64,000 nt of DNA from positions 7,192,371-7,256,370 of the forward strand of contig NC_092704.1 of the NCBI RefSeq assembly GCF_964275005.1, in the 5' to 3' direction. The position numbers and the translations under genes were made by a program. Positions 36,563 through 48,035 of the stretch are shown here, piece by piece. This stretch comes from Diadema setosum. Lineage: Eukaryota > Echinodermata > Echinoidea > Diadematoida > Diadematidae. The notes below the pieces were generated by a model. That model was not told the origin of the DNA and did not search any database. It saw nothing but the letters and a program-made list of their open reading frames with translations. Position 1 is the stretch's first letter, and each line of letters starts with the position of its first letter.

Positions 36563-36781
36563 ACGGTTCCATGGCATTTGTTCCTGCGTTGATTGTTCCC
36601 ATGAAATAAAAAAGCCCAAACAAACATAAATTCTACCCACAAATATAAACTTAATCCTAGTCCTAATCCTCACATCAAACTAAGCCTAACACCCTATCAC
36701 AACCCTAACCCTAATCGGAAGTCCGTGGAGAAAATGAGATCGGAACAATAATTGTCGCACAGGAGCAAATGTCGTTTCACC
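36563..36781. mobile_element. TIR element with telomere-like core
   Basis: The left end ACGGTTCCATGGCATTTG, TTCCTGCG and TTGTTCCC recur in inverse complement at the right end (GGAACAATAATTGTCG, GGAGCAAATGTCGTTTCACC), giving imperfect TIRs of about 40 bp. The core (36655-36716) is a degenerate CCTAA-rich run that includes CCCTAACCCTAATC, the animal telomere repeat. A relative lies at 56545-56918. Confidence 0.65.
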
Positions 36782-37097
36782 ATAGTGGACCCTTTGGTGA
36801 CTTTGTTTTTAGTAGGGAATACACATTACCGAACTTCTTCATCAATCAGAACGAGAAATGATGATATCAAAAAAGAAAATAATTTCAAACCCATCTCACC
36901 AAAGTTTCTTTTCAGCTGTTCCTGCTATTCAAAAGAGAGACATATTCTCGAATCTCGCAACATGATTCATTCAGTATAACATACCAAAACCAGCTGCATC
37001 GTCTTAATTCCATCTTTGAATTAATTGCTGTATCTCGGAGACAATTTGGTCACGTGTTGTCATTATTAGACAACAAGAGAATTATGGTCCGAACCCC

Positions 37098-37113
37098 GGG
37101 GGGGGGGGGGGGG
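37098..37113. repeat. G16 homopolymer
   Basis: 16 consecutive G next to the MITE at 37118. Confidence 0.97.
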
Positions 37114-37117
37114 TGGT

Positions 37118-37417
37118 GGTGTTTCACGAAGAATCTAAGTCGAACTTAAAATTTAAGATTGACTAAAACTTATGGCATGCTGTGTGTGTCTTCAAAGTTA
37201 CCCAACTTTCTAATGAAAATGAAGATTTTGGAGACTTTTTTTTCATGTAGTAATTTATAGTACAACATAAAATGAATATCAATGGAATTATTCCGTAAAC
37301 ATTAATGATAATTTGAAGTAGATGGCGATTAGGTTAATGAAAGTGAACAGGGAAACCAGTGGCATACCATAATTTTTAGTCAATCTTAAATTAAGTTCGA
37401 CTTCGTAAAACACCCCC
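37118..37417. mobile_element. ~300 bp MITE with GTGTTTCACGAAG-type ends
   Basis: The left end (GGTGTTTCACGAAG, then TCGAACTTAAAATTTAAG and TTATGGCATGC) is matched in inverse complement at the right end (TATGCCACTGG-type sequence, then GTCAATCTTAAATTAAG and CTTCGTAAAACACC). The inverted repeats span about 60 bp each with small indels. The 180-bp interior is AT-rich and non-coding. The left end abuts a G16 run at 37098-37113. Confidence 0.75.
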
Positions 37418-37665
37418 GTGGCTCTGATACGGAGATTTTTACAAGTCATGTCACAGCTTCAATCATACGTGAAGCAGTTTCGGGATTAGCTCATGTTTTA
37501 AAGATTCATCGCCTTCTCACTGTTTATCAAAGGAGGCCTCAGTGTTAGAATTGACTGATTCTGATGAGAAAATTATTTCGGTGTCATTTGATGGTTGGTC
37601 TGTTCTGAACAGCAGTCGTCATCGCGATAATGAGCCGATTGAAATCGAGCGACTAAACGATGGTA

Positions 37666-37854
37666 TACTGTAAAAAAATAAATGTTCGCCTGCATGCAAC
37701 TTTCGCGAATTTCGCGAAGAGCCAAGAATCACGAAAGTAAAATGAACCCCATTTTTTCTTTTTTTTTTCTTTTTTTTTTTTTGGGCACAGTGAATTGAAT
37801 GCAAGTGGAAATTCGCGAAAGTTTCGTGACGCGAATGCTTCTGGTTTTACAGTA
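37666..37854. mobile_element. ~190 bp TIR element, TACTGTAAAA ends
   Basis: It opens with TACTGTAAAA and closes with TTTTACAGTA. Inside each end the shared sequence AACTTTCGCGAATTTC occurs in inverted orientation, giving imperfect TIRs of about 50 bp. If the outer TA is the duplicated target, the element is CTGTAAAA...TTTTACAG with a TA duplication, the Tc1/mariner signature. The interior is a T-rich tract with no coding potential, so it is non-autonomous. Confidence 0.75.
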
Positions 37855-38501
37855 GTCATGTCCTCGGCATGTTTCATTCAGTTGTCGTTATCTTTGTTGT
37901 TGCTATTGGTGCTATTGTTGTTTTAAATCTTGCTGCTTCCTCTCTTATTATGACGTATGGCGTGTGACGTATGCAAGTGACACGAGACTGTGCCATTGCT
38001 GGAAATCGATATCACGTTCTGGGTTAATGACTCCATTCTGAGAAGGTCAATCGTGTTTCCGACTTCTGTATTGTCCTCGGCCCTTACATGAAGCGGTCTG
38101 ATTCACAAGAGAAGGAGGGGAAGTTTGGGGAGATGGAGAGATGCTGGGGCTAAAAAGATTACATGAGATTTCAAAATTATGCAAGTATGATAGCAGAGGA
38201 GTACATAGAACAGATTTTGGTGGGTTTTTTTTAATGCCTTTGTGTGTGCGTCTAGTTGGTCATGTGGGTAATTGATTGACCGCCATTTTGTCGCGAATTA
38301 CCATCCTTTCGTTTGGAGAACGGAGTATATGTCTTTTCTCCTCGTTCTCTAGTCTTGAAAATTCTAACATGTACATCCTTGTCGTTCATATTGACGGACA
38401 GGCAGGGCCTATATTACATTTTCTTTTAAACCAAAGAAACTGTAGTCCTACTCAAAGGGATATTGCTGTAGTTTCCTTGTCAATAAAACTATTTCGGAGC
38501 C

Positions 38502-38738
38502 ATACATCATCATCACCATCATCATCATCATCACCATCATCACCATCATCATCATCATCATCACCTTCATCACCATCATCACCATCATCATCAACATCAT
38601 CATCATTATCATCATCACCATCATCATCACCATTAACACCATCATCATCATCATCATCATCATCATTACCATCATAACCATCATCATCATCGTCATCATC
38701 ATCACCATCATCACCATCATTATCATAATAATAATCAT
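38502..38738. repeat. (ATC)n trinucleotide array
   Basis: About 235 bp of ATC/ACC units. Frames read poly-Ser, poly-Met or poly-Asp (up to 133 aa) and have no other content. Confidence 0.98.
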
Positions 38739-39003
38739 CATCGACAACATCGCTATCCCAACATTGCAACGGTTCCATTGTTACCCATTGACACATTCAT
38801 GATCGCATGTTGTAGGTATATAGGCAGTATCAGGACCTCCTAAATGTAAGTCTAATAGAGCCTTATCCCCTACACCACGATAATACTGTACTCACTATTT
38901 ACTAGGGCTGACCTTTTTAGCAAGTGTCAAAGGCGAGAGTGTTATTATCATTATCATTTCGAGTCCCGAACTTGAACGCCCGCTGAACCGAGGAAACTGC
39001 GAG

Positions 39004-39025
39004 CCCCCCCCCCCCCCCCCCCCCC
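39004..39025. repeat. C22 homopolymer
   Basis: 22 consecutive C. Confidence 0.97.
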
Positions 39026-39054
39026 GTTCATGCGAGCACGCAACTCCCAGGTCA

Positions 39055-39260
39055 CGTGATCAGGGGCCCTTGCGCGAATTTATCAATAATTCAGGCAAAC
39101 TCTCAACTCAGCTTAAACCATGCATATTTCATGCCCTCGACCGTGGCGCGCTAAATATTTCATGAGGAGGGCACTTGAAGGTGGAGCCCGGTCGGGGATA
39201 CGGAACAAAACACGAGGTGCCCGGTGGACGTCTGCAGGTCACGATTTTACGCGCGTGTCG
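39055..39260. promoter_or_regulatory. candidate regulatory block with repeated ATATTTCATG
   Basis: ATATTTCATG occurs at 39124-39133 and 39155-39164, around GGCGCGC. An Nkx2-like CACTTGA lies at 39172-39178. GC-rich right half. Inference only. Confidence 0.2.
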
Positions 39261-39314
39261 CCCGTCTTCGAGAAGGTGTCGATGTCGGAAAAGAAAGCAA
39301 GAAGAAAAAGAAGA

Positions 39315-39343
39315 AAAAACAAACAAACAAACAAACAAACAAA
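39315..39343. repeat. (AAAC)n microsatellite
   Basis: About seven units. Confidence 0.95.
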
Positions 39344-41511
39344 GCTTGATCTTCTGAACTCTACTTGACCCCGGAAACTGATGCAGCCAATAAATCAACC
39401 TCATTATGTTTGATATGCTTTGATGGCAGATGAGTGAAAAGTATAATTATTTTAACAAAATAAAATGAGAGATTATTTTGAGTTTTTGACTGATATATTA
39501 TGTATAATATATTTGTGTATTTTGACTCTTTTTCTCGGACTTCGCCCCTCTCTGATGTATGTAAATGTGCAACTTCTTGGTTATGATTAGCGTTTCATCA
39601 GTGATACTAATCCCTAGACTTATCTTTAATGATCATGGTCGTGAAGAACATATCAATATATGCAATCCCTTTTTCTCTGTCTGTCTGTCTCTCCTTCATG
39701 AACTCTTCCCAGGTGTAAAATCGACAAAACGTACCTGATTTGTTATGATTTCCATGCGTCGGGTATACTGGGCCTAGCGCGTGACAGTGATATCAGATAA
39801 GATCTCTTCTGTTTGTCTGTCTGTCTGTTTGTTTGTTTGTTTTTAAGTGACTGCACATACTTTGTAAGCTGGTATTAATGCCCTTCAATTGCTTTAGGAC
39901 CGTCCAGAACTATGATGAAGTATTGTTATCAGAGTGCTGATTATTATCTGAATATATGTAGTCATATCATATCATCAGTGTGGGCATTTTTTTTTTAAAG
40001 CAAAGACATTTATAGGAAAAAAAAAGAATTCATTGAGGTATGCGTCACTGTTGTGGCTTCCCTTTAAAAATAATGAAGAATTCCCTCCATGGTACGGAAT
40101 GCAGTGGGATTCTCTCAACAGTGCAATCATACCACTGATACAGAGTCAATTGGTTGGTGAAACGAAACGGGGGCTAGCTCTCCCGCTCTCCCGGAAACTA
40201 ATTTCAGGTGATGAATGTGAAGGTGGAAATGACGGCCCCGGCTCAGGGAAATTAAATCATGCATGAAACCTGTAGCTAGACAAATCTTGACAAATGTAGC
40301 ATTAAGTTTTCAGAAAAAAAAAAACAGAAGAAGAAGAGTGTAGGAGAAAGACTGTCACGCGAATAGCTCGCCTGAAATCGTCCACATCAATTTATCACTT
40401 TAGAGAGCGTACCAAGCTCTCCCGCAAGTATGAGATCCACACGACTCTAAACTGTCAAAATTAATCCTCTCGTATTGCCCGGCCGCCATCGTAAGATGTC
40501 GGCAAATTGCGGGTTTTTCATTAACTCGAGAGGGAGGGGAAGAGGTATTTGTCATAAATATTCTGATTATCATTTCATATCGCAAATCTGGATGGATCCC
40601 TCGATTCGTTTTCCCATGCGCCCGACGCTTGAAACTGAACAGCATGCTGATGCATTGAGAAGTCGCCCAATAAAATGAACTTACAGATATACAGTGCATC
40701 ATATATCGGAGACCAATTTCTCTCTTTGTTATCGACTACGCATTTGCCAATTTCATGGTGATATTGGAACGAGTAAAGGGATAGGAGGATCAACGTGAAA
40801 AAAAGTTTGTTTTCTTAAGTACATGAAAGAAAGATTCTTTGAGCAGATATCCCATCCAGCACGGTCCAGGTCATGAAAAGGAATTGGAACGATAATTGCT
40901 TGTGATATCGACACGTTCGCTTCACTCGGTGCATGGTACTCGTGTGAGTGCCGAAGATAACTAACAAAATTGCCATAAACCTTAAAGGGAATCTTGACTC
41001 GGGTGTCCTTGGGGTGACTGGAATAGAAAGTCAGATATTCAGACAGGTTTAAGACCAAAACTTTTTTTTTTCCGCAAAATGTTATAAGATTGCATGAAGT
41101 ATTTTCTCGAGCAGAAGTTTGACACATTTTCGCGTTAACGATGATTTCTGCCACAATGACATTATAATGTGCAAAAATCACAAAATCACAAATTTCCATT
41201 CGGGATCAATCCGCTTTTGTAATCGTGTCATTTTCATGAGGAGAAATCGCCCTTGTATATTCCATCGCACAACTGGTAACATAAGAATTGTCTTGGTAGT
41301 TAAAGTGACAAGAACGATGGTGGTACATCCGGGCTCTTCACTGAGAACGGCGAGTCCGCTAACTATAATTGGAGAATCGTCCCATCTTGAAAATACATGC
41401 AGCAAATGAGTTAACATATGTAATTTCATAAATTTGATATTACAGAATTAAGTCACTGTCATTTTCTTCAGAAGAGAACTCCTCCATTGTTGCTTAGTAC
41501 AAGGGGAGTGT

Positions 41512-41549
41512 TGGATGGGTCATGGACCCTACATGGTCCATGGATGGGT
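41512..41549. repeat. short palindrome flanked by 9 bp direct repeats
   Basis: CATGGACC (41521-41528) and GGTCCATG (41535-41542) form a hairpin with a 6-nt loop. The 20-bp insert (41521-41540) is flanked by perfect direct repeats TGGATGGGT at 41512-41520 and 41541-41549. Confidence 0.85.
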
Positions 41550-42690
41550 AAAGAGTAAAGATGGCGATCGATTAGCCAAGCCTTTTGGTGTATGTATGTT
41601 GTGTGTGTGTGTGACATTCTGGATCTACTCTGCACATCTGCAGTTGTCATCGTCAACGTCAAGTGTTTGAAATCGTAGCATTGATTATCACACTTTCTTC
41701 GACGGAAGATCCATCACCTCAAGTTAAAATAAAACCATCTGATCTGTTACGAGAAGATAAAGATGTTGGCAGGGGGCGGGGTAAGTGCGAGGTGTCTTAC
41801 ACTGGCCGGTTACCATGGCTACCACTTTCCCTGCGGCGATAACCGGTAGGTTTTGCTCAGTATTATCGGGAAAAATTGGCGCCAATTTGATAAAGTTGAC
41901 TGCAGTCAGTATTCGATGGTTGTTACTGCTATGGAGATAGTCTCAGGATGCAACAAATAGCCAATGACCTTTTCAGTGGTTTCTGTGGTAATTGTCCTTA
42001 CTGTAATTTAAAAATGGTTGCAGACATCTTTCATGAAACGGGCACCCGGCGGCGCTCTTGACATTACAGCAGTCCCCCTGGTCGTGCTTGTTAGACAGCG
42101 CTATGCGATGTGTTCTACTAGACGCATTTACTCGAGTGTTTTATGGGTCTTCCGCACGGTGGATCAACTCGCAATGAGCATACCGTTTAAGATTAATATC
42201 CAAAGGATCAGGAATGTTACATTGGTATCCGAAGAGAATTCTATACGTAAATATCCATAAACCACGGCTGGGGTTGCATGCACTCAGCGTCACCGTGCCC
42301 ACCTCTCTCTATGCATGCATGGTCGGCCAATCCATCGACCCGAATTCTGGCGATAAACAGCTGAAGGCGAACCGTAATTGAGGCGCTCGTCGTAGCCGGC
42401 TATTTTTAGAGATCCTCTTTTACCCCCTTCTTCTTCTACATCTTCTTATGATCTTCTTCCTCTTTTTTCTTCTTTGTAGCCCTACGGTAGCAAACATCTG
42501 GAAAAGATGCGCGCCTGGGTTTATCGTGTGAACAGACACGTGAGACTGTGGAGGATGCATGGTGATCCTCAAACCTGCTCGAAGACACTGCCTGGAATAC
42601 GAAGAAGCAGGCAAAGATGTTTGACAGCCGGCAAAGATGTCGACGTGCACTTTTCTTCATACTTTTTTTTTTTATCTTGCTGATCTTATG

Positions 42691-42726
42691 CGTGTGTGTG
42701 TGTGTGTGTGTATGTGTGTGTGTGTA
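42691..42726. repeat. (GT)n microsatellite
   Basis: GT repeat with one TATG interruption. Confidence 0.95.
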
Positions 42727-43018
42727 TGGAAGTTTTACACACATCCACGTTTCTAAATCTATCCTGTTTATTTTCGTATGAGTACATACATGTACATTAT
42801 GAATGTATATCTGGTCACATAAAAACTGGTCAGCGACTGGTCATAAAGCGATTACGTAACTAGAGCAGCGAGGACCAAAGTATTGCGAACAGTGACGTCC
42901 CGGAATTCGAATGGCAGCCGACAGGGCTAGAATGAAATGTGCATGCACATCTACTGTAGATCGGGATCACAGTTATACATTGCAGTATTGCATGTTATTG
43001 CCTTGTCTATCTTTTTAA

Positions 43019-43040
43019 CATGGAGCTGTGTAGCTCCATG
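43019..43040. repeat. short palindrome CATGGAGCT/AGCTCCATG (copy 1)
   Basis: 9-bp perfect arms around GTGT. Shares its arms with the palindrome at 48900-48924. No clear flanking duplication here. Confidence 0.85.
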
Positions 43041-43048
43041 GTTATAAT

Positions 43049-43168
43049 ATAACAAGCACTTGGTATTCCCTCGGGAATCATATTTTCCCTGTAGACAATA
43101 TTTTCCCTTTCGGGGAAAATATAATCTCCTGGAGAAATCTAAATTTCCACGGGGATTTCAAGTGTTAT
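43049..43168. repeat. 120 bp block of nested hairpins
   Basis: Outer imperfect inverted repeat: ATAACAAGCACTTG (43049-43062) and CAAGTGTTAT (43159-43168). Inside are consecutive small palindromes: ATTCCC-TC-GGGAAT (43065-43078), ATATTTTCCC-5 nt-GGGAAAATAT (43098-43122, arms perfect), TCTCCTGGAGA (43125-43135) and a looser AAATTTCC/GGGATTT pair (43141-43158). A separate 22-bp palindrome lies just to the left at 43019. Function unknown; probably mobile-element derived. Confidence 0.7.
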
Positions 43169-43764
43169 GCTTCTAAAAAGGCAGTGCATGTATAATACAA
43201 CTACTGATGTCATTACAATATTATCATTCGGGTGTAAAGTTTCTTCACTTTGTCTCCCTCTACACCCGAACCTTCACCCCTCTGAATAATGTCTTTCTTT
43301 TATTTAGTATTATAATAACGTCCTTATTGTTTGTTCATTGCTGCTAGAAAATTAAAGGAAATATAAAATGAGGATGGAACAGCTATGCCTAGTTCCAGTA
43401 CCTCACCATGCCTATGACAATGTCATAATAAACATGATAGGGGCACCATGTCAACCATTAGATTTTGTGACGTCAGCATTTTTTTTTTTTTGCTTCCAGT
43501 GAACTTAAAACTACATGTATGTATTCAAAAAGAGGAATTCACCACTCGTTGGTCAGCACAAGGGCTACTGGTCATCGATTATTTTCTTCGGTCTGACCAA
43601 TACCTGCGGCTATACTTGAGGTATAGGTGGACAGAACGCACTGACCGTAATCGAATGGCCTTAAATCGAGAGAAAAAAAGAACAATCACAAAACTGCTCC
43701 ATCCCTAGCATTTCTCGCACTTTCACCCCTACTGAAAAGAGAGAAATGAAAGAACGAGAGGGAG

Positions 43765-43768
<4 letters not shown>

Positions 43769-43810
<42 letters not shown>

Positions 43811-43830
43811 GAGAGGGGGAGAGAGGGAAC
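43769..43830. repeat. (GA)n followed by G10
   Basis: About 32 bp of GA, then G10, then GAGAGGGGGAG. The same GA-then-G order occurs at 57304. Confidence 0.95.
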
Positions 43831-43859
43831 GGTCATTGACATGGATTTATACTTAAAAA

Positions 43860-44190
43860 TGTAACCCCCTCCCGCGCTCCTGAAAAACCACCTTCTACCC
43901 CCTAAGGTTACCGGAGTGACCCGCTCTCCGTGCCGAAACCGTCAATCCCCGTCAGCTCTAGCGGCTCTCAACGTACAAGCACAGTACTTCAATAGTGCAC
44001 TCATTATGTTATTAGTATAACGGGGTAATTACGGCGGTAAAGAAACCTTGGCCCCCCGCTGACTCCGGGATGAACTGGTTGAGGCCTGGTGCCTCTCGCG
44101 CCAAAATTAAAGCAGGAGAAATCGATACAGTCTCTCCGCACAAAATCGATCAAAGTAATATGTCAGAATTATTGATCGTTTGAGTCATGG
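43860..44190. promoter_or_regulatory. candidate enhancer-like block
   Basis: Complex block with TAATTA (44026-44031), ATCGATACAG, a TCF/LEF-like ATCAAAG (44149-44155) and an AP-1 site TGAGTCA (44181-44187). CpG-containing left half. Inference from motif clustering. Confidence 0.25.
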
Positions 44191-46152
44191 ACACCACATG
44201 GCGTTCGTTGCATTGTTGCACATACCATACACATCCCCCGCAAAAGATTTTCAGTTTTGCCTTTGTTTTGTTTTTGTTTTCTTTTTTTGTCGGAAGCTGT
44301 TACATGTTTAAAACTCAGTCTAGCTTATTTTGTTTTATTGGTGTGATAATCGCTCTGATTTGTATTTTTCTTTTTCTCAACGTATACAGGAATAAATCAA
44401 GAGCAGGAGCGCGCAAACTCGAGCTTTTAGTATGATAAAAAATTAATGATCAGATGATAGTGTGATTAATTCATTTCATATAGTGATGATTGCTGCTACA
44501 ATATTGCTATATAGACCGCCAACTCAAGCCCTCACCAAAATAAACTACGCTAAATAAAGATGGAATGTACTGATGGAAAAAAAAAACAACTTCTTGATTT
44601 GGTGGTTGTGGTTCCTTTGAGGCTTTATATACACATCTGTATACACACTCAAATATGAAATCCAGTTTATGTGCTGCATGATCGCATAATCCCACGGATA
44701 CTATCTCTGTTGTATAGCTTCATAATCATCCAACGACTTCAGGAGAATTGCATGTTGTACCATTGCGAAAATGTATCATGAATGTTTATCAGACTATAAG
44801 ACAACACTCTAATTACAGTATCTCTACCCCACCCTCCCCCAAACAACAGCAAACAAAAATTGCATTATAAGGGAAGATAACTTGATCGTTTCGACTGAAG
44901 ACAGCCCCTCATAAATATTCAGAAGTTACTCATTCAATCATCAGTGATTCGGCTATTAGGATGTGTGCTTAATCCGTTGTATGAAGCAGAACGCGGTGGA
45001 CTTGGCTTTGATAAAATCTACCATGTATACTTATGAAGACACAGATTGGAAGTATGTGTTATAGCTCCATGATTGGAACATATCCTGTAACCTATATACA
45101 GAGTGTACATGGGGGATCCTTTCTGTATCTACATATGTATACAGAAAGATAACTGTTGACCCAGAAAGTCAACCTACCCCACTCTAATAAACCGGAAGCC
45201 TTCATCTATAGAATTCCCTGATGGTATTCGTTTCTCTATCTTTTGTTTTTGTTTTCCTTTTGATCTTCCCTTTCCAAGCACCGGATGTGGGAGTTAGATG
45301 ATAATGTAAAGATAGACTGATTTTACTTCCTCCGGGTCGTATTGTCATGACCAAAATACCAGCTGAGAAGATCAGAAAAAAAAGAAATGTTTTCACTGTT
45401 ATTGTTGTTGCTGCTGCCGATGTTCTTACCAATATCTGAATGTCGTTGTTGTTCCTTTTTTTTTCTTACGGAATTTAAAGGTAAAAAGAGGGTGTTATTC
45501 TCGTTAAAAACAGGTTAGAAAGGGGGTAGGGAACTGAGTTCGGCATTGCTAATGCCCATTGTTGATAATCCGTGATTATCCGTACGCCGGACCAGCTCGC
45601 TTCTACCATGAAATCACTGAAGTGTCCATCGTGACGTGGGCGTGGTGGCACTCCGTTCTATACCAGCGAGGGGCCTCCCTGGTTCCACGGCTGCGTGTGG
45701 AGTGTTACCCGTGAGCGTAGTATTTAATACCAAAGCCCTCCCAAATGAGAGGAAGAAACACAATAAGAAAACTCCACAAAGTTAACATTTTATTATGTGT
45801 GTTTGTCATTATGTATCAAAACTTTTTTTTTTCTATTGATACATGACTCCATAACTTCATTAGCCATTGAAACTCCCTTATTGCAAGTTTTATTGCTACC
45901 AAATTTCTTTGAATGTCTACTTTAAGGATTGTAAAAGTGTAGAGAATAACACAAAATCGGCAACTCTATGCGTGATGTAAGTGTTGGAGCAGCTCAGTCT
46001 CCATTTGTTTTGTACACGCAATCAACAAATTGTAATTTTTCTCAAAATTTGGGCCCGGACAAAACACGTTTGCTGAGAAGGACACACAAAAACGTATCAC
46101 TGTTACTGTATACCTCCAATAGATCTGCAGATTTTTTATTTTTATATTTATA

Positions 46153-46154
<2 letters not shown>
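44191..46154. other. no gene seen; AT-rich
   Basis: Apart from the GC-box block at 45585 nothing stands out. Confidence 0.6.
45585..45725. promoter_or_regulatory. candidate GC-box block
   Basis: GC-rich with GACGTGGGCGTGG (KLF/Egr-like) and several CpG. No gene follows in either direction that I can recognise. Confidence 0.15.
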
Positions 46155-46214
<60 letters not shown>

Positions 46215-46230
46215 GGGGGGGGGGGGGGGG
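46155..46230. repeat. (AT)n-T17-G16 compound tract
   Basis: AT repeat (46155-46197), then T to 46214, then G16 (46215-46230). An inverse partner C10A12 lies at 46375-46396. Confidence 0.97.
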
Positions 46231-46374
46231 ATGGGAAAGAAAATTAATATGGATAAATTTTGTATGCAAACCGAATGGAGAGCTGCTTAGCACCTACATT
46301 ACCCAGAGTTGCCAATTTGCCTCTCTCCTGAAATGTCTACAGTTCATGAAGTTTTTAATGTATACCTGATTCCA

Positions 46375-46396
46375 CCCCCCCCCCAAAAAAAAAAAA
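46375..46396. repeat. C10A12 tract
   Basis: Inverse complement in form of the T-then-G tract 145 bp to the left. Confidence 0.95.
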
Positions 46397-46977
46397 CCTC
46401 ACTGATCTACTTTTCTGATATTTTTTTTCCTCACTCCCTACAAAGCAACATAATCAGGATAGAATTTTTCTTTAACGATCCACGATCCCAGGTCCGTGAA
46501 TGGATCTGAGTAGCGGATGTCCGCTATGATCGCATGACTATTATCCTGTCTATAAATTACATCTGATACTTGTAATAAGTGTTGTAAATTCTTGGCAATG
46601 ATCTCGGCTGGTTGATGAAATGTATAGCCGTGGGTCTTACACATCACAATGAAAGACTGTGTATGGAATCAGTACAGAAAACCTTGGAAGAGACACAAAT
46701 CCTTACGCCACTGAAATTCATAATGTCTTTTGACATTTATTTTGTTTGCCGAGCAGAGTTTATCTAATCTAAAACACATCTCATTGTGGTAACTATAATA
46801 GTTATACTAGGCCTACCTCCCGCTAAAGGAAAAAAAGAAAGAGATCTTTATAGAGAAAAAAAAAACACTACAAAAAAGTACATGCCTCAAAATCTTTCAG
46901 CCATAAACAAGCCCACTAGTTGGGAGATGTGCTCACACAACCACATTTCGGTCTTTTCATGTTCTTTCTTAATACCT

Positions 46978-46992
46978 CCCCCCCCCCCCCCC
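46978..46992. repeat. C15 homopolymer
   Basis: 15 consecutive C. Confidence 0.95.
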
Positions 46993-48012
46993 AGCAACCC
47001 AGGGATCTAGGGACTTTGCTTTGTCCCGCGCGCTCGCCTAGTACCTCCTCAGTTCGTATTCCTCTCGAGATATTACATCCTTCGGTACCTATTCCAAACG
47101 CGCACGCACACACATGCACTCCTACCCACACTGTGTACTCCCGACTCACGAACGGGTAGTATACTGAGTACTCGGCTCCGTGGCATTATTGTGTACAACA
47201 TAACGTTGTTTACACACGTCGGTGCAAAACTCTCGCCGGTTCATGCATGCCAACGCCGCTATATACCTGCACAAAACCAGATCCGGCGACCGCAATGTGG
47301 TCACATGAAAACAAAAAGCACGGAAATCGTATCCACCAGCAACTCTGGATTTTAGTTACAGGATTGGCGCAGAGCACTACCGGGACACCTTGGAGTAATT
47401 GCAGATCTTTGGCTACGGAAGGATCTTTATTATTCGGAAATAACTGCTTGCAGCGAGCCTCTGAGACGAGGGCATCTTGTGTTAGCCCCTGCAATATACC
47501 CATTTTGGTTTGGCGCGACAGATTGCTCAGTACTGATTTTCTGTGATTTTGAGGATAAAGACACCACCGTTCGTGTCGTTTCAGCTTCAACCACTTACGC
47601 AAGGGAACTGAGCTGAAGTGGCGGTAAGTCTCATTTATAGAAGTATTCACTCGGGGTCAACTTTGGTGTAAAACCACTCTCCCTCCTAAAGACAAGAAGC
47701 TCTCGCTATATCGATTTATCAAACAGCTTTCACTGGAAGATGGACGACGTCCAGTAATAAACAATGAAACTCCATATATACAGGACATTTATATACTCAT
47801 TTTCGATTACGTAACTTTCTCAAGTCGTCAAGAAACTATGCCTCGTCTCTTCATGTGAGTGTGCTTGACTTATATGTCGTTCAGGCATGTAGTTTTTGTC
47901 TGTTTACATACAAAAACAAACATGTTTTGGCCTACCGCAGTGCTCCATAATGATGTGAGGGTATTATTTTACGCTTTATGGGCCATTCTTTGGGCACGTT
48001 TCGATATGTTTA

Positions 48013-48035
48013 ACCAGGGAGGTGAGCACCTCCCT
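48013..48035. repeat. short palindrome AGGGAGGTG/CACCTCCCT
   Basis: 9-bp perfect arms around AG (48016-48035), preceded by ACC. TGTTTA occurs directly on both sides (48007-48012 and 48036-48041), a possible 6-bp target duplication. Shares ACCAGGGAGGTGAGC with the palindrome at 6577. Confidence 0.75.

Larger units (their letters stand above)
39344..43018. other. no gene seen
   Basis: Contains the small palindrome at 41512 and a GC-richer stretch at 40180-40270. A 148-aa minus frame (40753-41199) has no recognised domain. Confidence 0.6.

Noticed and set aside
38276..38796. Poly-Ser, poly-Met and poly-Asp frames of 100-133 aa
   Set aside because: All three are translations of the same ATC array in different frames and strands.
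47210..47650. 146-aa minus-strand open frame as a possible gene
   Set aside because: No recognisable domain. In 64 kb of six-frame sequence a few frames of this length are expected by chance (about 0.1% of stop-to-stop intervals exceed it).
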